From positions 7,741,001-7,805,000 of the forward strand of contig QLII01000001.1 of the NCBI GenBank assembly GCA_003259005.1: 64,000 bases of DNA, in the 5' to 3' direction. A program made the translations under genes and the position numbers. Position 1 is the first letter of the stretch, and each line of letters begins with the position of its first letter. A model generated the notes under the pieces. It searched no databases and was not told the DNA's origin. It was given only the letters and a program-made list of their open reading frames with translations. Positions 48,970-57,615 of the stretch are shown here, in pieces. Source of the stretch: Spirosoma telluris (GTDB lineage Bacteria > Bacteroidota > Bacteroidia > Cytophagales > Spirosomataceae).

Positions 48970-50382
48970 ATGAGAGTTGAACAGATTTATACCGGCTGTC
49001 TGGCCGAAGCAGCCTATTACATTGAATCAGACGGCGAAGCGGCTATCATTGACCCCCTTCGTGAAACTAAACCTTATATCGACCGGGCTAGTGAAGATGG
49101 AGCAAGCATAAAATACGTTTTTGAAACCCACTTTCATGCCGATTTTGTATCGGGTCATCTGGATCTGGCGGCTAAAACCGGTGCAACTATTGTTTTTGGC
49201 CCAACCGCTCAGCCGGGCTATAACGCCTATGTTGCCAAAGACGGAGAGGAGTTTTCGTTGGGTAACGTGAAAATTCGTGTGCTGCATACACCCGGCCATA
49301 CCATGGAATCGTCGACGTTTTTGCTCCTTGACGAAACGGGTAAAGAAACAGCCATCTTCACTGGCGATACGCTGTTTATTGGTGATGTGGGCCGCCCCGA
49401 TCTGGCTGTGAAAACCGACCTCACCTGTAGCGATCTGGCTGGTTATCTGTATGATAGCCTTCAAACTAAAATCATGACGTTGCCCGATGACGTAATTGTC
49501 TATCCGGGTCACGGTGCTGGTTCTGCCTGTGGTAAGAACATGAGCAAAGAAACAACCGATACGCTCGGCAATCAAAAGCTGTTTAATTATGCGTTACGGT
49601 CGCAGAGCAAAGACGCTTTCATAAAGGAAGTTACGGCTGGCCTTGTGCCTCCTCCGCAATATTTTCCTAAAAATGTGGCCATGAATAAAATGGGCTATGG
49701 TCGTGTTGACGAGGTCATCCGGCAGGGGACACAACCATTGTCGCCAGCCGCTTTTGAAGCCGCAGCCAATGAAGTCGATGCGCTGATTCTGGATGTACGT
49801 GGGGCTCAGGAGTTTGCCAACGGATTTATTCCCAATGCGATAAATATTGGTCTGGAAGGCCAGTTTGCGGGTTGGGTAGGTACGCTAATTCCTGATTTAA
49901 AGCAGCCAATTCTGCTGGTAGCACCTGAGGAAAAAGCCGAAGAAGCTGTATTGCGGCTGGCGCGTGTAGGCTACGATAACTGCATCGGCTATTTACAAGG
50001 AGGGTTCGCGGCCTGGCAGGCCGATGGGCGCGAAGTAGACAGCATTCAGTCGATTTCGGCAGAAACATTTGCGGACTTGTTTGATCAAACTTCTAGCCTG
50101 CCCGTATTAGACGTCCGCCGGAAAAGTGAATACGATTCAGAGCATGTGGTGGGCGTAGAGAGCTTTCCGTTGGATTTTATCAACGAAAACATGGCGCGTA
50201 TCAACCGTGACACGACCTATTATGTGCATTGTGCGGGCGGCTACCGTTCCATGATTGCCATTTCTATCCTGAAAGCACGTGGCTATACGAATCTGATCGA
50301 TGTGGCTGGAGGGTTTGCTGCTATCAAGCAAACTGCTAAACTTCCTCTTACTGATTACGTCTGTCCAACAACCTTGCTGTAA
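48970..50382 (+). CDS. MBL-fold metallohydrolase with two rhodanese domains
   Basis: A 470-residue fusion of a beta-lactamase-fold domain and two rhodanese domains, the arrangement of bacterial persulfide dioxygenase-rhodanese proteins in sulfide oxidation. The N-terminal domain has the metal motif THFHADFVSGH (HxHxDxxxGH type), LHTPGHTMES, FTGDTLFIGDVGRPDL and VYPGHGAGSACG. The first rhodanese domain (about 270-355) has DVRGAQEFANGFIPNA but no active-site Cys (LLVAPEEKAEEAV); the second has DVRRKSEYDSEHV and the active loop HCAGGYRS. It would oxidise glutathione- or related persulfides and transfer sulfur. OsmC and another rhodanese follow. Confidence 0.92.
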   Translation: MRVEQIYTGCLAEAAYYIESDGEAAIIDPLRETKPYIDRASEDGASIKYVFETHFHADFVSGHLDLAAKTGATIVFGPTAQPGYNAYVAKDGEEFSLGNVKIRVLHTPGHTMESSTFLLLDETGKETAIFTGDTLFIGDVGRPDLAVKTDLTCSDLAGYLYDSLQTKIMTLPDDVIVYPGHGAGSACGKNMSKETTDTLGNQKLFNYALRSQSKDAFIKEVTAGLVPPPQYFPKNVAMNKMGYGRVDEVIRQGTQPLSPAAFEAAANEVDALILDVRGAQEFANGFIPNAINIGLEGQFAGWVGTLIPDLKQPILLVAPEEKAEEAVLRLARVGYDNCIGYLQGGFAAWQADGREVDSIQSISAETFADLFDQTSSLPVLDVRRKSEYDSEHVVGVESFPLDFINENMARINRDTTYYVHCAGGYRSMIAISILKARGYTNLIDVAGGFAAIKQTAKLPLTDYVCPTTLL

Positions 50383-50436
50383 CTAGTTCACTAATGAGGG
50401 CTTTTGAATCGAAAACTCTCTTTTTTATCAATAGAT

Positions 50437-50886
50437 ATGGAAACCCACGTTTATGAAGTCAATCTCGGCTGGCAGTATGCCCGCCTTGGCCAGCTAAGTT
50501 CCCCTGTTTTAACGGAGTCTATTAAGGTTGCTACACCACCTGAATTTCCGAAAGGGATGCCGGGTGTCTGGTCGCCTGAGCACTTGCTGGTGGCTGCTGT
50601 TGCCGGTTGTTTTATGACGACCTTTCTGGCTATCGCCGAAAATTTCCAACTGGACTTCGATGATTTTGACTGTCGCGCCGTTGGTAAACTGGACAAGATA
50701 GACAATACACTGATGATAACCGAAGTCGACCTTTTTCCTGAATTACTCCTGACCGATGAGAGTGATGTAGAGAAGGCAAACCGGGTATTGCAGAAAGCCG
50801 AAAAAGCCTGCCTGATTACCCATTCAATCCGGTCTACGGTTTTTATGCACCCAACGATCCGAACAGCCGTCAAAGAGTATGACTAA
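50437..50886 (+). CDS. OsmC-family protein
   Basis: A 149-residue OsmC/Ohr-fold protein. I take the ATG of METHVYEVNLGWQYAR as start. The two redox cysteines of the family are present: AVAGCFMTTFLAIAE near residue 68 and KAEKACLITHSI near residue 124, with PEHLLVAAVAGC as the family signature before the first. Such proteins reduce organic hydroperoxides or act on persulfides. It follows the MBL-rhodanese gene by 54 bases and shares its transcript up to the strong terminator, which fits a sulfur or thiol-stress unit. Confidence 0.88.
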   Translation: METHVYEVNLGWQYARLGQLSSPVLTESIKVATPPEFPKGMPGVWSPEHLLVAAVAGCFMTTFLAIAENFQLDFDDFDCRAVGKLDKIDNTLMITEVDLFPELLLTDESDVEKANRVLQKAEKACLITHSIRSTVFMHPTIRTAVKEYD

Positions 50887-50913
50887 AGAGAATTTTGTGT
50901 CTGAAATCACCAA

Positions 50914-50956
50914 CAAAAAGCGCGTGCTAGTAAGTTGCTTAAGCACGCGCTTTTTG
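50914..50956. terminator. Bidirectional intrinsic terminator
   Basis: CAAAAAGCGCGTGCT and AGCACGCGCTTTTTG are perfect complements around a 13-base loop, with T-runs on both strands, between convergent osmC-type and rhodanese genes. Confidence 0.85.
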
Positions 50957-50975
50957 TGTTTAAGGAAACTGGAAC

Positions 50976-51278
50976 TCAGTTCAGATTACGCCAGCTACCG
51001 GCGTCATACAGATTGGCGATTCCCTGACTGGCCAGAAACGATTTGGCGCGGGCGCTACGCATCCCAGAGGCACAGCAGAGCACAAGTGGTTTTTGATAAC
51101 TTTTTAGCTTATAGAGCTTTGCTTCCAACTGATCGAGGGGAATATTGATAGCCCCCTTGGCATGTCCTGTGGCAAATTCACCTGCTGACCGAACGTCGAT
51201 GATAATTGCTCCGTGAGCTAATACGTTCTCAATTTCACGGTTACTGCCACCACCGAATATAGATTTTAATAGATTCAT
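50976..51278 (-). CDS. Single-domain rhodanese
   Basis: A small cytoplasmic sulfurtransferase of 100 residues. IIIDVRSAGEFATGHAKGAIN is the N-terminal signature and LVLCCASGMRSARA the active-site loop, with two adjacent Cys of which the second is in the CxxGxRS position. Several in-frame ATGs exist; I choose MNLLKSIFGGG because a TAGTTTTG box at 51306-51313 would place the transcription start near 51299, past the most upstream ATG. It faces the MBL-rhodanese and OsmC genes and probably belongs to the same sulfur-handling group. Confidence 0.85.
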   Translation of the reverse strand: MNLLKSIFGGGSNREIENVLAHGAIIIDVRSAGEFATGHAKGAINIPLDQLEAKLYKLKSYQKPLVLCCASGMRSARAKSFLASQGIANLYDAGSWRNLN

Positions 51279-51305
51279 CATTGGCTTGGTTTTCATATGC
51301 TGAAG

Positions 51306-51313
51306 CAAAACTA
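51306..51313 (-). promoter_or_regulatory. Candidate -7 box (TAGTTTTG) for the rhodanese gene
   Basis: The minus strand reads TAGTTTTG, an exact TAnnTTTG match, 28 bases before the chosen start codon; it helps decide the start. Confidence 0.5.
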
Positions 51314-51485
51314 GCCGCGTTTTATTCAGATGTCTGTGACATATATCACCAAGTAGCCACTAGAGCTACAAAAAAATAATTGTCTACAGAAGTAGACAAA
51401 ATAGAAGGCGTAAGGTGTTGATAATAAACGAAGTAAGTGTCAATATTCTCGAAGTCACTGTGGGTCATTAATTTGCAGTACTAGG

Positions 51486-51493
51486 TAATTTTG
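51486..51493 (+). promoter_or_regulatory. Candidate -7 box (TAATTTTG) for a small RNA
   Basis: TAATTTTG fits TAnnTTTG; transcription would begin near 51500, exactly where the closing stem of the RNA candidate starts. Confidence 0.5.
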
Positions 51494-51498
51494 AGTTG

Positions 51499-51629
51499 CC
51501 TAACCGCATTCAGTGTATTCTTGGCCTGATTGTTGCCAGATTCCTTCTGATTGCTATCGGATTTAGCCTCGACTGCAAGACATTATGGGTTAGGTAAAAA
51601 CGCTGATTCTGCTGGAATCGGCGTTTTTT
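51499..51629 (+). ncRNA. Candidate small RNA with closing stem and intrinsic terminator
   Basis: CCTAACC (51499-51505) can pair with GGTTAGG (51588-51594), closing a domain of about 96 bases. Right after it comes a terminator: AAAAACGCTGATTC and GAATCGGCGTTTTT around TGCTG, then more T. Internal helices TGGC/GCCA, TCTTG/CAAGA and GCTA/TAGC are possible, and CTGATTG occurs twice. There is no ORF in this 476-base gap. A -7 box lies just upstream. The shape (5' end paired with 3' end, then terminator) is that of many bacterial small RNAs; I cannot match it to a named family. Confidence 0.5.
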
Positions 51630-51784
51630 GTTACTTGAGGATGTGTATTGACGTCGAAAAAGACGTTTTAAAATGCTAACCCGTAAGACCGTCATTCACA
51701 TAAAAAGCAGCCCCACCTTTATTGGCGAGGCTGTATTGTTTATAAGCGACTATAAATGCCAGTACCGTACCATTGTCAGGTTCG

Positions 51785-52288
51785 TCAGCGACGTAAAGGT
51801 ACTGCATGTTGAGCTTCAGCTTTAAGACGGATAACCTCCTGCTCCAGGCTATTGGCTTTGAAATAGAAGTAAAGGCCCGTTATCAAAAATATCTTTGACA
51901 GAATAAAAACGGCAATAAAAGCAATTTTCCAGTGCTTATGAACCCGAATGTGGGTATTGTCAACTTCAACATTGACATAGTGCGGGTCATTAGAACGAGA
52001 CTCGGACGATTTTTTCGAAGAATCGCCAGAAGTAGGTTGCTGCCATTTTTTAATTTCGGTTTCGTTGATACGTAACTCGATTTTCTCTCTAATGCCCGGT
52101 GGGGGAGGCACGGCATTGTTTAGGAAATAGGCCTCCATATCCGTTTCAAGCTCATTTAACTGAGCCAAAACCTCTTCATCTGTAGCTAGTAGCCGTTCAA
52201 GTTCCTCTTTTTCCTGTTCAGAAACCAAGCCTAACAGATAAGCTTCAAGAACACCGCTCGTCAAATATTGATGATTCTTCAAAGTCAA
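51785..52288 (-). CDS. Anti-sigma-factor-like single-pass membrane protein
   Basis: A 167-residue protein. The N-terminus (YLTSGVLEAYLLGLVSEQEK, then ELERLLATDEEVLAQLNELE) is the helical segment found at the start of RskA-type anti-sigma factors in Bacteroidota. A charged linker leads to one transmembrane helix (WKIAFIAVFILSKIFLITGL, about 120-142) and a short outer part with a heptad-like helix (NSLEQEVIRLKAEA). It lacks the usual large periplasmic domain. It begins 9 bases after the sigma-like gene ends, so the two are coupled. Confidence 0.75.
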   Translation of the reverse strand: MTLKNHQYLTSGVLEAYLLGLVSEQEKEELERLLATDEEVLAQLNELETDMEAYFLNNAVPPPPGIREKIELRINETEIKKWQQPTSGDSSKKSSESRSNDPHYVNVEVDNTHIRVHKHWKIAFIAVFILSKIFLITGLYFYFKANSLEQEVIRLKAEAQHAVPLRR

Positions 52289-52297
52289 GATGGTGAG

Positions 52298-52741
52298 TTA
52301 AGAACGTTGCTGCTTAAAATAAGCGTAGATCATACTCAATACGTTCGTTTTGGTCAGTTGCAGCTTATCTGCAATGTCTTCGACCGAAAATCCCTGATAG
52401 AATGACAGATCGAAAACAAGTTTTCCCAGATCATCGTTCGTTGTAGGTTCTTGACTTGATAGCGATCTATTGTATCGTTCGGGCTTTGCTGCAAGCGCTT
52501 TTTTTCTGGCTAAACGGATTAGTTCACTACTGACCGGATCAGAACCTTCTGCGTAAAATTCTATCGGTAGCGATGAGAACAAGTCCACTAAGACTGTTTG
52601 GGCAATCTCTGGCTCTGGAATGATTTGTAAAATTATTCCATAGGCTAAAGCACCAAAGCGGTCATAAAGTGAGAGGCAGTTAGTCTCACGGTTAACCGCC
52701 TGAGTAGCCAGTGCGCCATCAAAGTGTTTCAATGCTCTCAT
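52298..52741 (-). CDS. ECF-type sigma factor, short and divergent
   Basis: A 147-residue protein whose C-terminal part LVFDLSFYQGFSVEDIADKL, followed by QLTKTNVLSMIYAYFKQQ, is a region-4-like helix-turn-helix with the typical hydrophobic spacing of ECF sigma factors. The N-terminal part (CLSLYDRFGALAYGIILQII, then EPEIAQTVLVDLFSSLP) is a shortened region 2 with the Y-D-x-F/A-x-L-A-Y-G-I pattern. It is smaller than normal (about 180-200 residues). Its neighbour is an anti-sigma-like membrane protein, which supports the assignment. Confidence 0.72.
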   Translation of the reverse strand: MRALKHFDGALATQAVNRETNCLSLYDRFGALAYGIILQIIPEPEIAQTVLVDLFSSLPIEFYAEGSDPVSSELIRLARKKALAAKPERYNRSLSSQEPTTNDDLGKLVFDLSFYQGFSVEDIADKLQLTKTNVLSMIYAYFKQQRS

Positions 52742-52972
52742 TCCACATCATTTAGTAAACAACTAAGCTGGCTAATGCTCAATGACTCTCTGCAGATACA
52801 GTCTATTTACCTGGAAGAGACAGGCCATATTGAACAGAAAAGCATTAGGGCTATTAGTGTATTAAATTGTACTATTATGCGCAATGTACTCAAATGTTAG
52901 AATTGTTGTACTGCATTTAGTGAAAAAGGTAAACTTGTAGTATGCTTTCATTCGCAAATCGATCCAGAGGGA

Positions 52973-54199
52973 TTATTTTTTATCGATTCGATACAACCTC
53001 CCCTGATCTGTAATAGCATACAGGGCCCCATCTTTACCCTGGGTTATGTCCCGGAATCGCTGGAACTGATCAGCCAGCAACCGTTCTTCACCTACTACTT
53101 TACCATCCTTAATAACAAGCCGGGCGATGTGCATACCACTCAGCGTACCTACAAATAGATTGTTCTTCCACTCAGGAATACGATCACTGCTGTAGAACGT
53201 CATGCCACTGGGCGACACCGACGGGTCCCAATAATAGGTTGGTTGCTCAAGCCCTTCTTTCTGCTGAATGGCATCGCCCACTTGTTTGCCACTGTATTCG
53301 ATGCCGTAGGTAATGGTCGGCCAGCCATAATTCTTTCCGGGTTTAATATGGTTGATCTCATCGCCCCCTCTTGGCCCGAATTCGCCTTCCCATAAATCGC
53401 CCGTAACGGGATCAAATGCAAGGCTTTGTACGTTGCGATGCCCATATGAATACAATTCTGGTCGGACACCCGCTTGTCCTGTAAATGGATTGCCGGGTGC
53501 GGGTTTACCCTCTTTCGTGATACGAATCACTTTTCCGAGGCCCGAATTGAGCGACTGCGCTTGTGGCCGGGTTACCAGATCCGAACGCTCACCCGTGCTG
53601 ATGATCAGATTGCCGGTTTTATCAACCAGAATTCGGCCACCATAATGCAGATTTCCTTTGTAAGCAGGGGTGGCCTGATAAATGACGGTTGCGCCCTCAA
53701 TCTTTTTTTCATCGGTCGACAGTTTGCCTTTGGCAACGGCGGTCAGATTTCCTTCGGGAAGTGGGTCAGAAAATACCCAATACACCATCCGGTTTGTCTC
53801 AAAAGCGGGATCAATCCGAACGCCCAATAGTCCACCCTGGCCCGATGGATTAACCTTGGGAATACCCGTGATAGGCTCTCCTACTTTACCATCCGTTGTT
53901 ACAATGCGCATGGTCCCTTCTTTCTCAGTAATGAGCAGTCGTCCATCGGGCAGGCTCGTAATACCCCATGGGCTCTTTAGCGATTCGGTCAACACCTTGC
54001 CTTCGTAGTTGGTGGCCGATTTGACAGCTGCTACTCGGGTTTGGCCCGCAAAAGCCGACTTATAAGCCGAATTGGGTTCTTTTGTTTCGACGGAATTAGT
54101 CGCTGGCGCAGACACAGTTGTCGTGTTTGATGTAGTTTGACCACAGGCTCCCAAAGCGATCGAGGTAGCGGCTATGGTGAATAAAATACTGTTTCTCAT
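52973..54199 (-). CDS. PQQ-dependent aldose sugar dehydrogenase-like lipoprotein
   Basis: A 408-residue exported lipoprotein (signal ...SIALGACG, Cys 19). The six-bladed propeller of soluble glucose/aldose sugar dehydrogenases (YliI type) is seen in LKSPWGITSLPDGRLLITEK, GQGGLLGVRIDPAF, NLHYGGRILVDKTGNLIIST, ELYSYGHRNVQSLAFDPVTG, LWEGEFGPRGGDEINHIKPG and NYGWP. The His in LHYGG and the GHRN and GPRGGDE motifs correspond to the cofactor- and metal-binding residues of the family. It would oxidise sugars in the periplasm if PQQ is available; no PQQ synthesis gene is seen here. Confidence 0.88.
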   Translation of the reverse strand: MRNSILFTIAATSIALGACGQTTSNTTTVSAPATNSVETKEPNSAYKSAFAGQTRVAAVKSATNYEGKVLTESLKSPWGITSLPDGRLLITEKEGTMRIVTTDGKVGEPITGIPKVNPSGQGGLLGVRIDPAFETNRMVYWVFSDPLPEGNLTAVAKGKLSTDEKKIEGATVIYQATPAYKGNLHYGGRILVDKTGNLIISTGERSDLVTRPQAQSLNSGLGKVIRITKEGKPAPGNPFTGQAGVRPELYSYGHRNVQSLAFDPVTGDLWEGEFGPRGGDEINHIKPGKNYGWPTITYGIEYSGKQVGDAIQQKEGLEQPTYYWDPSVSPSGMTFYSSDRIPEWKNNLFVGTLSGMHIARLVIKDGKVVGEERLLADQFQRFRDITQGKDGALYAITDQGRLYRIDKK

Positions 54200-54475
54200 T
54201 TTAGTTCTGCTATTAATTGCTTAGGTAACGCGAATTTGGGATTAAATATCAAGAAGCCAACCTCGGCTTCGTACTCCTCTAATTTAGATTCTATCGATTT
54301 TCTGAACGTTATTGTTTAAAATTCCTCTAATTATCAGCAACTTAGTTATTGAAGAGTCAAGAAAATCTATTTTGTCAAATCTTTCCTACTCATCCAATAT
54401 AGATTTTCGGGGTAGGATCGGCCAGGTGTATTATGCCGATACATCTTCAATCAGTTTGGCAATCTAAAGCAATAG
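54200..54475. other. Intergenic region with partial GATTCT repeat, copy D
   Basis: Around 54284-54400 the words CTAATTTAGATTCTATCGATT and, in the opposite orientation, AAGAGTCAAGAAAATCTATT recur from the dispersed repeat, less regular than in copies B and C. AGATTTTCGGGGTAGGATCG near 54402 resembles AGATTCTCGGGGCGGCATCG in copy C. No promoter box is recognised. Confidence 0.5.
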
Positions 54476-54828
54476 GCTGTTTTTAGCCCAACGGCCTATC
54501 ACTTGTTTGGGTTGACTGATGAGCAGGTAAGCCTGTTTCCGCTCGATGACACCCACCAGCAGGTTAAGTTCCGCTCTGCTTCTGATTTCGCCAATCAGTT
54601 GAACATTCACGTAAACCATCTGAATCGGGCAGTTAAGGAAACGACACAGAAAACAACCTCCCAACTTATTGCCGAGCGGGTTTTACAGGAATCAAAAACA
54701 CTTTTGCAGCGGAGTACCTGGTCTGTAGCGAATGTTGCGTACGCCTTAGGATTTGCCGAAGTGACCCATTTCAATAACTTCTTTAAAAAACATACGCAAC
54801 TCAGCTTATGAAATTCAGAAATGGGTGA
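54476..54828 (+). pseudogene. AraC-family regulator, N-terminally truncated remnant
   Basis: The frame opens directly after a TAG and encodes only the C-terminal two-thirds of an AraC/XylS regulator: a linker (FGLTDEQVSLFPLDD), then both helix-turn-helix motifs (SASDFANQLNIHVNHLNRAV, with KTTSQLIAERVLQESKTLL and WSVANVAYALGFAEVTHFNN, then FFKKHTQLS). The sensor domain and a proper start (only TTG at 54503) are missing. At the 3' end the stop after LSL can be bypassed with one added base to give LSLMKFRNG, the usual KFRN ending. Relatives often regulate adjacent aldo/keto reductase or SDR genes, both present within 5 kb. Confidence 0.72.
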
Positions 54829-54843
54829 ATTTCATAAGCTGAG
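54800..54843. terminator. Perfect 18-bp hairpin overlapping the AraC 3' end
   Basis: CTCAGCTTATGAAATTCA and TGAATTTCATAAGCTGAG are perfect complements around GAAATGGG. The left arm lies in the last codons of the AraC frame. No T-run follows. Confidence 0.6.
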
Positions 54844-54968
54844 ACTGATGCACCTCTCGCAGCAGATCTAATCCTAATAAACGTTTATTTGTTAACAGAC
54901 TATGCTTGTTAGTCGTTATATTCGCAAAAACATAACGAATTGGAGATTGCTCACTTTCTACAACCTCT

Positions 54969-57514
54969 ATGCTTAATTCTACTCTTTTTTGGTTAAGCCT
55001 AACCATCCATGTCCCTACAGATACAATTCCCAACCCAGATACACTACATTCCAGAGAACTGGCCGAGATAGTCGTTTCGGCTTCTCGCGTGTCCGAATCA
55101 ATCCTGCGTTCCCCCGTTAGCATTGAAGTTCTGGATGCCCGACGAATCAGACTATCCGCTCAGCCATCTTATTTCGATGCTATCGAAAATATCAAAGGCG
55201 TTCAGTTGCTCACGTCCAGCCTTGGTTTTAAAGTGTATAATACCCGTGGGTTTGCTACTACCACCAATGTTCGCTTCGTCCAGCTCGTCGATGGCCGCGA
55301 CAATCAGGCTCCGCACATTGGAGCGCCCATTGCCAGCGCGCTGGCCCCATCCGATCTGGACATTCAGCAGGTCGAACTCGTGCCAGGCGTCGCGTCGGCT
55401 CTCTATGGCATGAACGCGCTGAACGGGCTGGTTAACATTCTGACCCGCAATCCCTTCGATTCGGAAGGCTTGAGCATTGGCCAGAAAACGGGAGTCAACC
55501 ATGTGGGTGATGCTGCCGTATCGGCCAAGATCTATTCAGAAACCAGTCTGCGCTATGCTCGTCGGATTGGCCAGCGATTCGCGTTCAAAGTAAATCTGGT
55601 TTATCAGAGTGGCTATGACTGGGTGGCGGGCAACCGGGATGATCTGAACCCTAACGGCAACGCATCATTAAGTTTGTTCGGAGTTGATAATCCCGCTTAT
55701 GATCCCGTCAATGGCTACGGGAATGAAGCGGCCAACCGGCGCACGATCACCTTAGGTGGTAAACGATACAGCATTGGTCGAACAGGCTATTACGAAGCAG
55801 AAGCTACCGATTACGGACTGAAAAATCTTCGGGGTGATCTGTCGCTTCATTACCGATTTTCCCCGACCGTCGAACTCGCCTATACTTATCAGGGGGCCAC
55901 GCTTAACAATGTGTATCAGCGAACCAATCGCTTTCGGCTTGAGAATTACCGGCTCGACCAACATAGCCTGACTTTAACCACGCCTTCGATACAAATCCGG
56001 GCCTACCGAAGCAGCGAAAACACAGGCGACTCGTATAATATCCGCTCAATGGCCGAAAATATCGACAAGTCATTTAAGTCTGATAATCAGTGGTTTGCCG
56101 ATTTTGCCAATCAATTCAATAAGGATATGCAGGCTGGTACGGCAGTACCTGATGCCCTTAGAGATGCTCGCTCTGTGGCTGATCAGGGAAGGCCCGTTGC
56201 AGGAACGCCTGCCTTCAACGCCCTGATTGACAAACTTCGTGATATTAACAATTGGGATATTGGTGCGGCCCTACGGGTGCAGTCTTGGATGTACCATGTG
56301 GAAGGACAAGTTGAACCGACGCGGGTCCTTTGGAAACGTTTTCGGGAGCAGACGGGCTTAACGATCCAGGCAGGGTTCGATTTTCGCCGGTACGTTGTGT
56401 TTCCCGATGGCAACTATTTCATCAACCCCACTGAGGCTGGTAAAAATCTGGTCTATGGCAAAACAGGGGGCTTTGTCCAACTGAGCCGCACATTTCTCGA
56501 TGAAAAATTAAAGGTTTCCGGATCGTTACGACTCGACAAAAACTACTACTTCGATGCCCGGCTCAATCCTCGGTTATCGGTTGTGTATTCGCCAACAAAC
56601 GATCATACCATTCGGGTTTCCTTCCAGAATGGCTACCGATTTCCTTCCTTATTCGAAGGCTTCACAAATATCAATTCCGGTGGTGTAAAGCGCGTTGGTG
56701 GCTTACCGATCATGTCGAAGGGGATTTACGAAAATGCCTACCTGGTTACCTCAATTAATGCGTTTCAGGCTGCAATCACCACCGATGTGAATACCAATGG
56801 TCTAACAACCAGCCAGGCCATTCAGAAAAATAAAGGGCTGCTCAAACAGAGCCTCTATACTTATTTAAAACCCGAGCAGGTCAATAGTTTTGAGGTAGGT
56901 TATAAGGGCTTGTTTTTCAAACAACGGCTTTTCATTGATGTCGACGCGTACTACATGGCCTATAAAAATTTCATTGCGCAGGTGAATGCCAATCTGGCCA
57001 AAGGCTCAAATCCAGACTCTCTGGCCTACTATTTTTCGTCATCGACCACGCAGGACCGCTACCGGCTCTGGACTAACTCACAAACAAAGGTGTTCAACTA
57101 CGGCGCTAGTCTTGGGCTTCGGTATAGCCTGACCCAGAACTGGTCGGTGGGCGGGAATGCCTCGTTTGCCCAGCTCAATCGGGCTGAAAACGGCGATGGA
57201 TTAGAAAGTTCGTTCAACACACCCCGCTGGATTACGAACCTGAACGTCTCGAATGGTAGTCTATGGAAAGGCATTGGTTTCTCGGTGAATTACAAACACC
57301 AGGATGCTTTTTTGTGGCAGTCGGAGTTGGCTACGGGCACCGTTTCGGCCATTAATACGCTGGATGCCCAGGTCAGTTACCGGCTTCAAAAACTAAGTCT
57401 GTTGGTAAAGGTGGGGGGACCAATATTCTGAATAAGCCCTACTATACCTTTATTGGCGGCCCCGCAGTAGGCGGCCTTTATTACACGAATTTGGTATGGG
57501 AGCCTACATTTTAG
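54969..57514 (+). CDS. TonB-dependent receptor without CarboxypepD domain (one frameshift)
   Basis: An outer-membrane receptor with a short signal (MLNSTLFWLSLTIHVP). Directly after it comes the TonB-box-like ELAEIVVSASRVSES, then the plug (SPVSIEVLDARRIR, NIKGVQLLTSSLGFKVYNTR, LDIQQVELVPGVASALYGMN) and the barrel, including a long helical insert-like segment around 360-410. Unlike the other two receptors here it lacks the N-terminal CarboxypepD domain. One G is missing in GGGGGG (57413-57418); restoring it turns VGGPIF-stop into VGGTNILNKPYYTFIGGP and ends in VWEPTF, giving 848 residues with the terminal Phe expected of barrels. Ligand unknown; colicin-I/siderophore-type receptors are the nearest in shape. 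Confidence 0.9.
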
Positions 57515-57584
57515 ACGACTCAAACCTGTTTGATTTTCGTAATTTCCTGTTTGGATTTTGTTGGTAAACCAGTTGCCCTTCTAG

Positions 57585-57592
57585 TAGGTTTG
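57585..57592 (+). promoter_or_regulatory. Candidate promoter of the aldo/keto reductase gene
   Basis: TAGGTTTG fits TAnnTTTG, with a TTG 21 bases upstream (57561-57563) as a possible -33 element. Transcription would start near 57599, 17 bases before the ATG. Confidence 0.6.
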
Positions 57593-57615
57593 TAGGGTAA
57601 TTAGCACATATCATT

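Noticed and set aside
54503..54811. A complete small AraC-type transcription factor starting at TTG
   Set aside because: Family members need the upstream sensor or linker; the frame is cut by a stop just before it and lacks an ATG, so a truncated remnant fits better.
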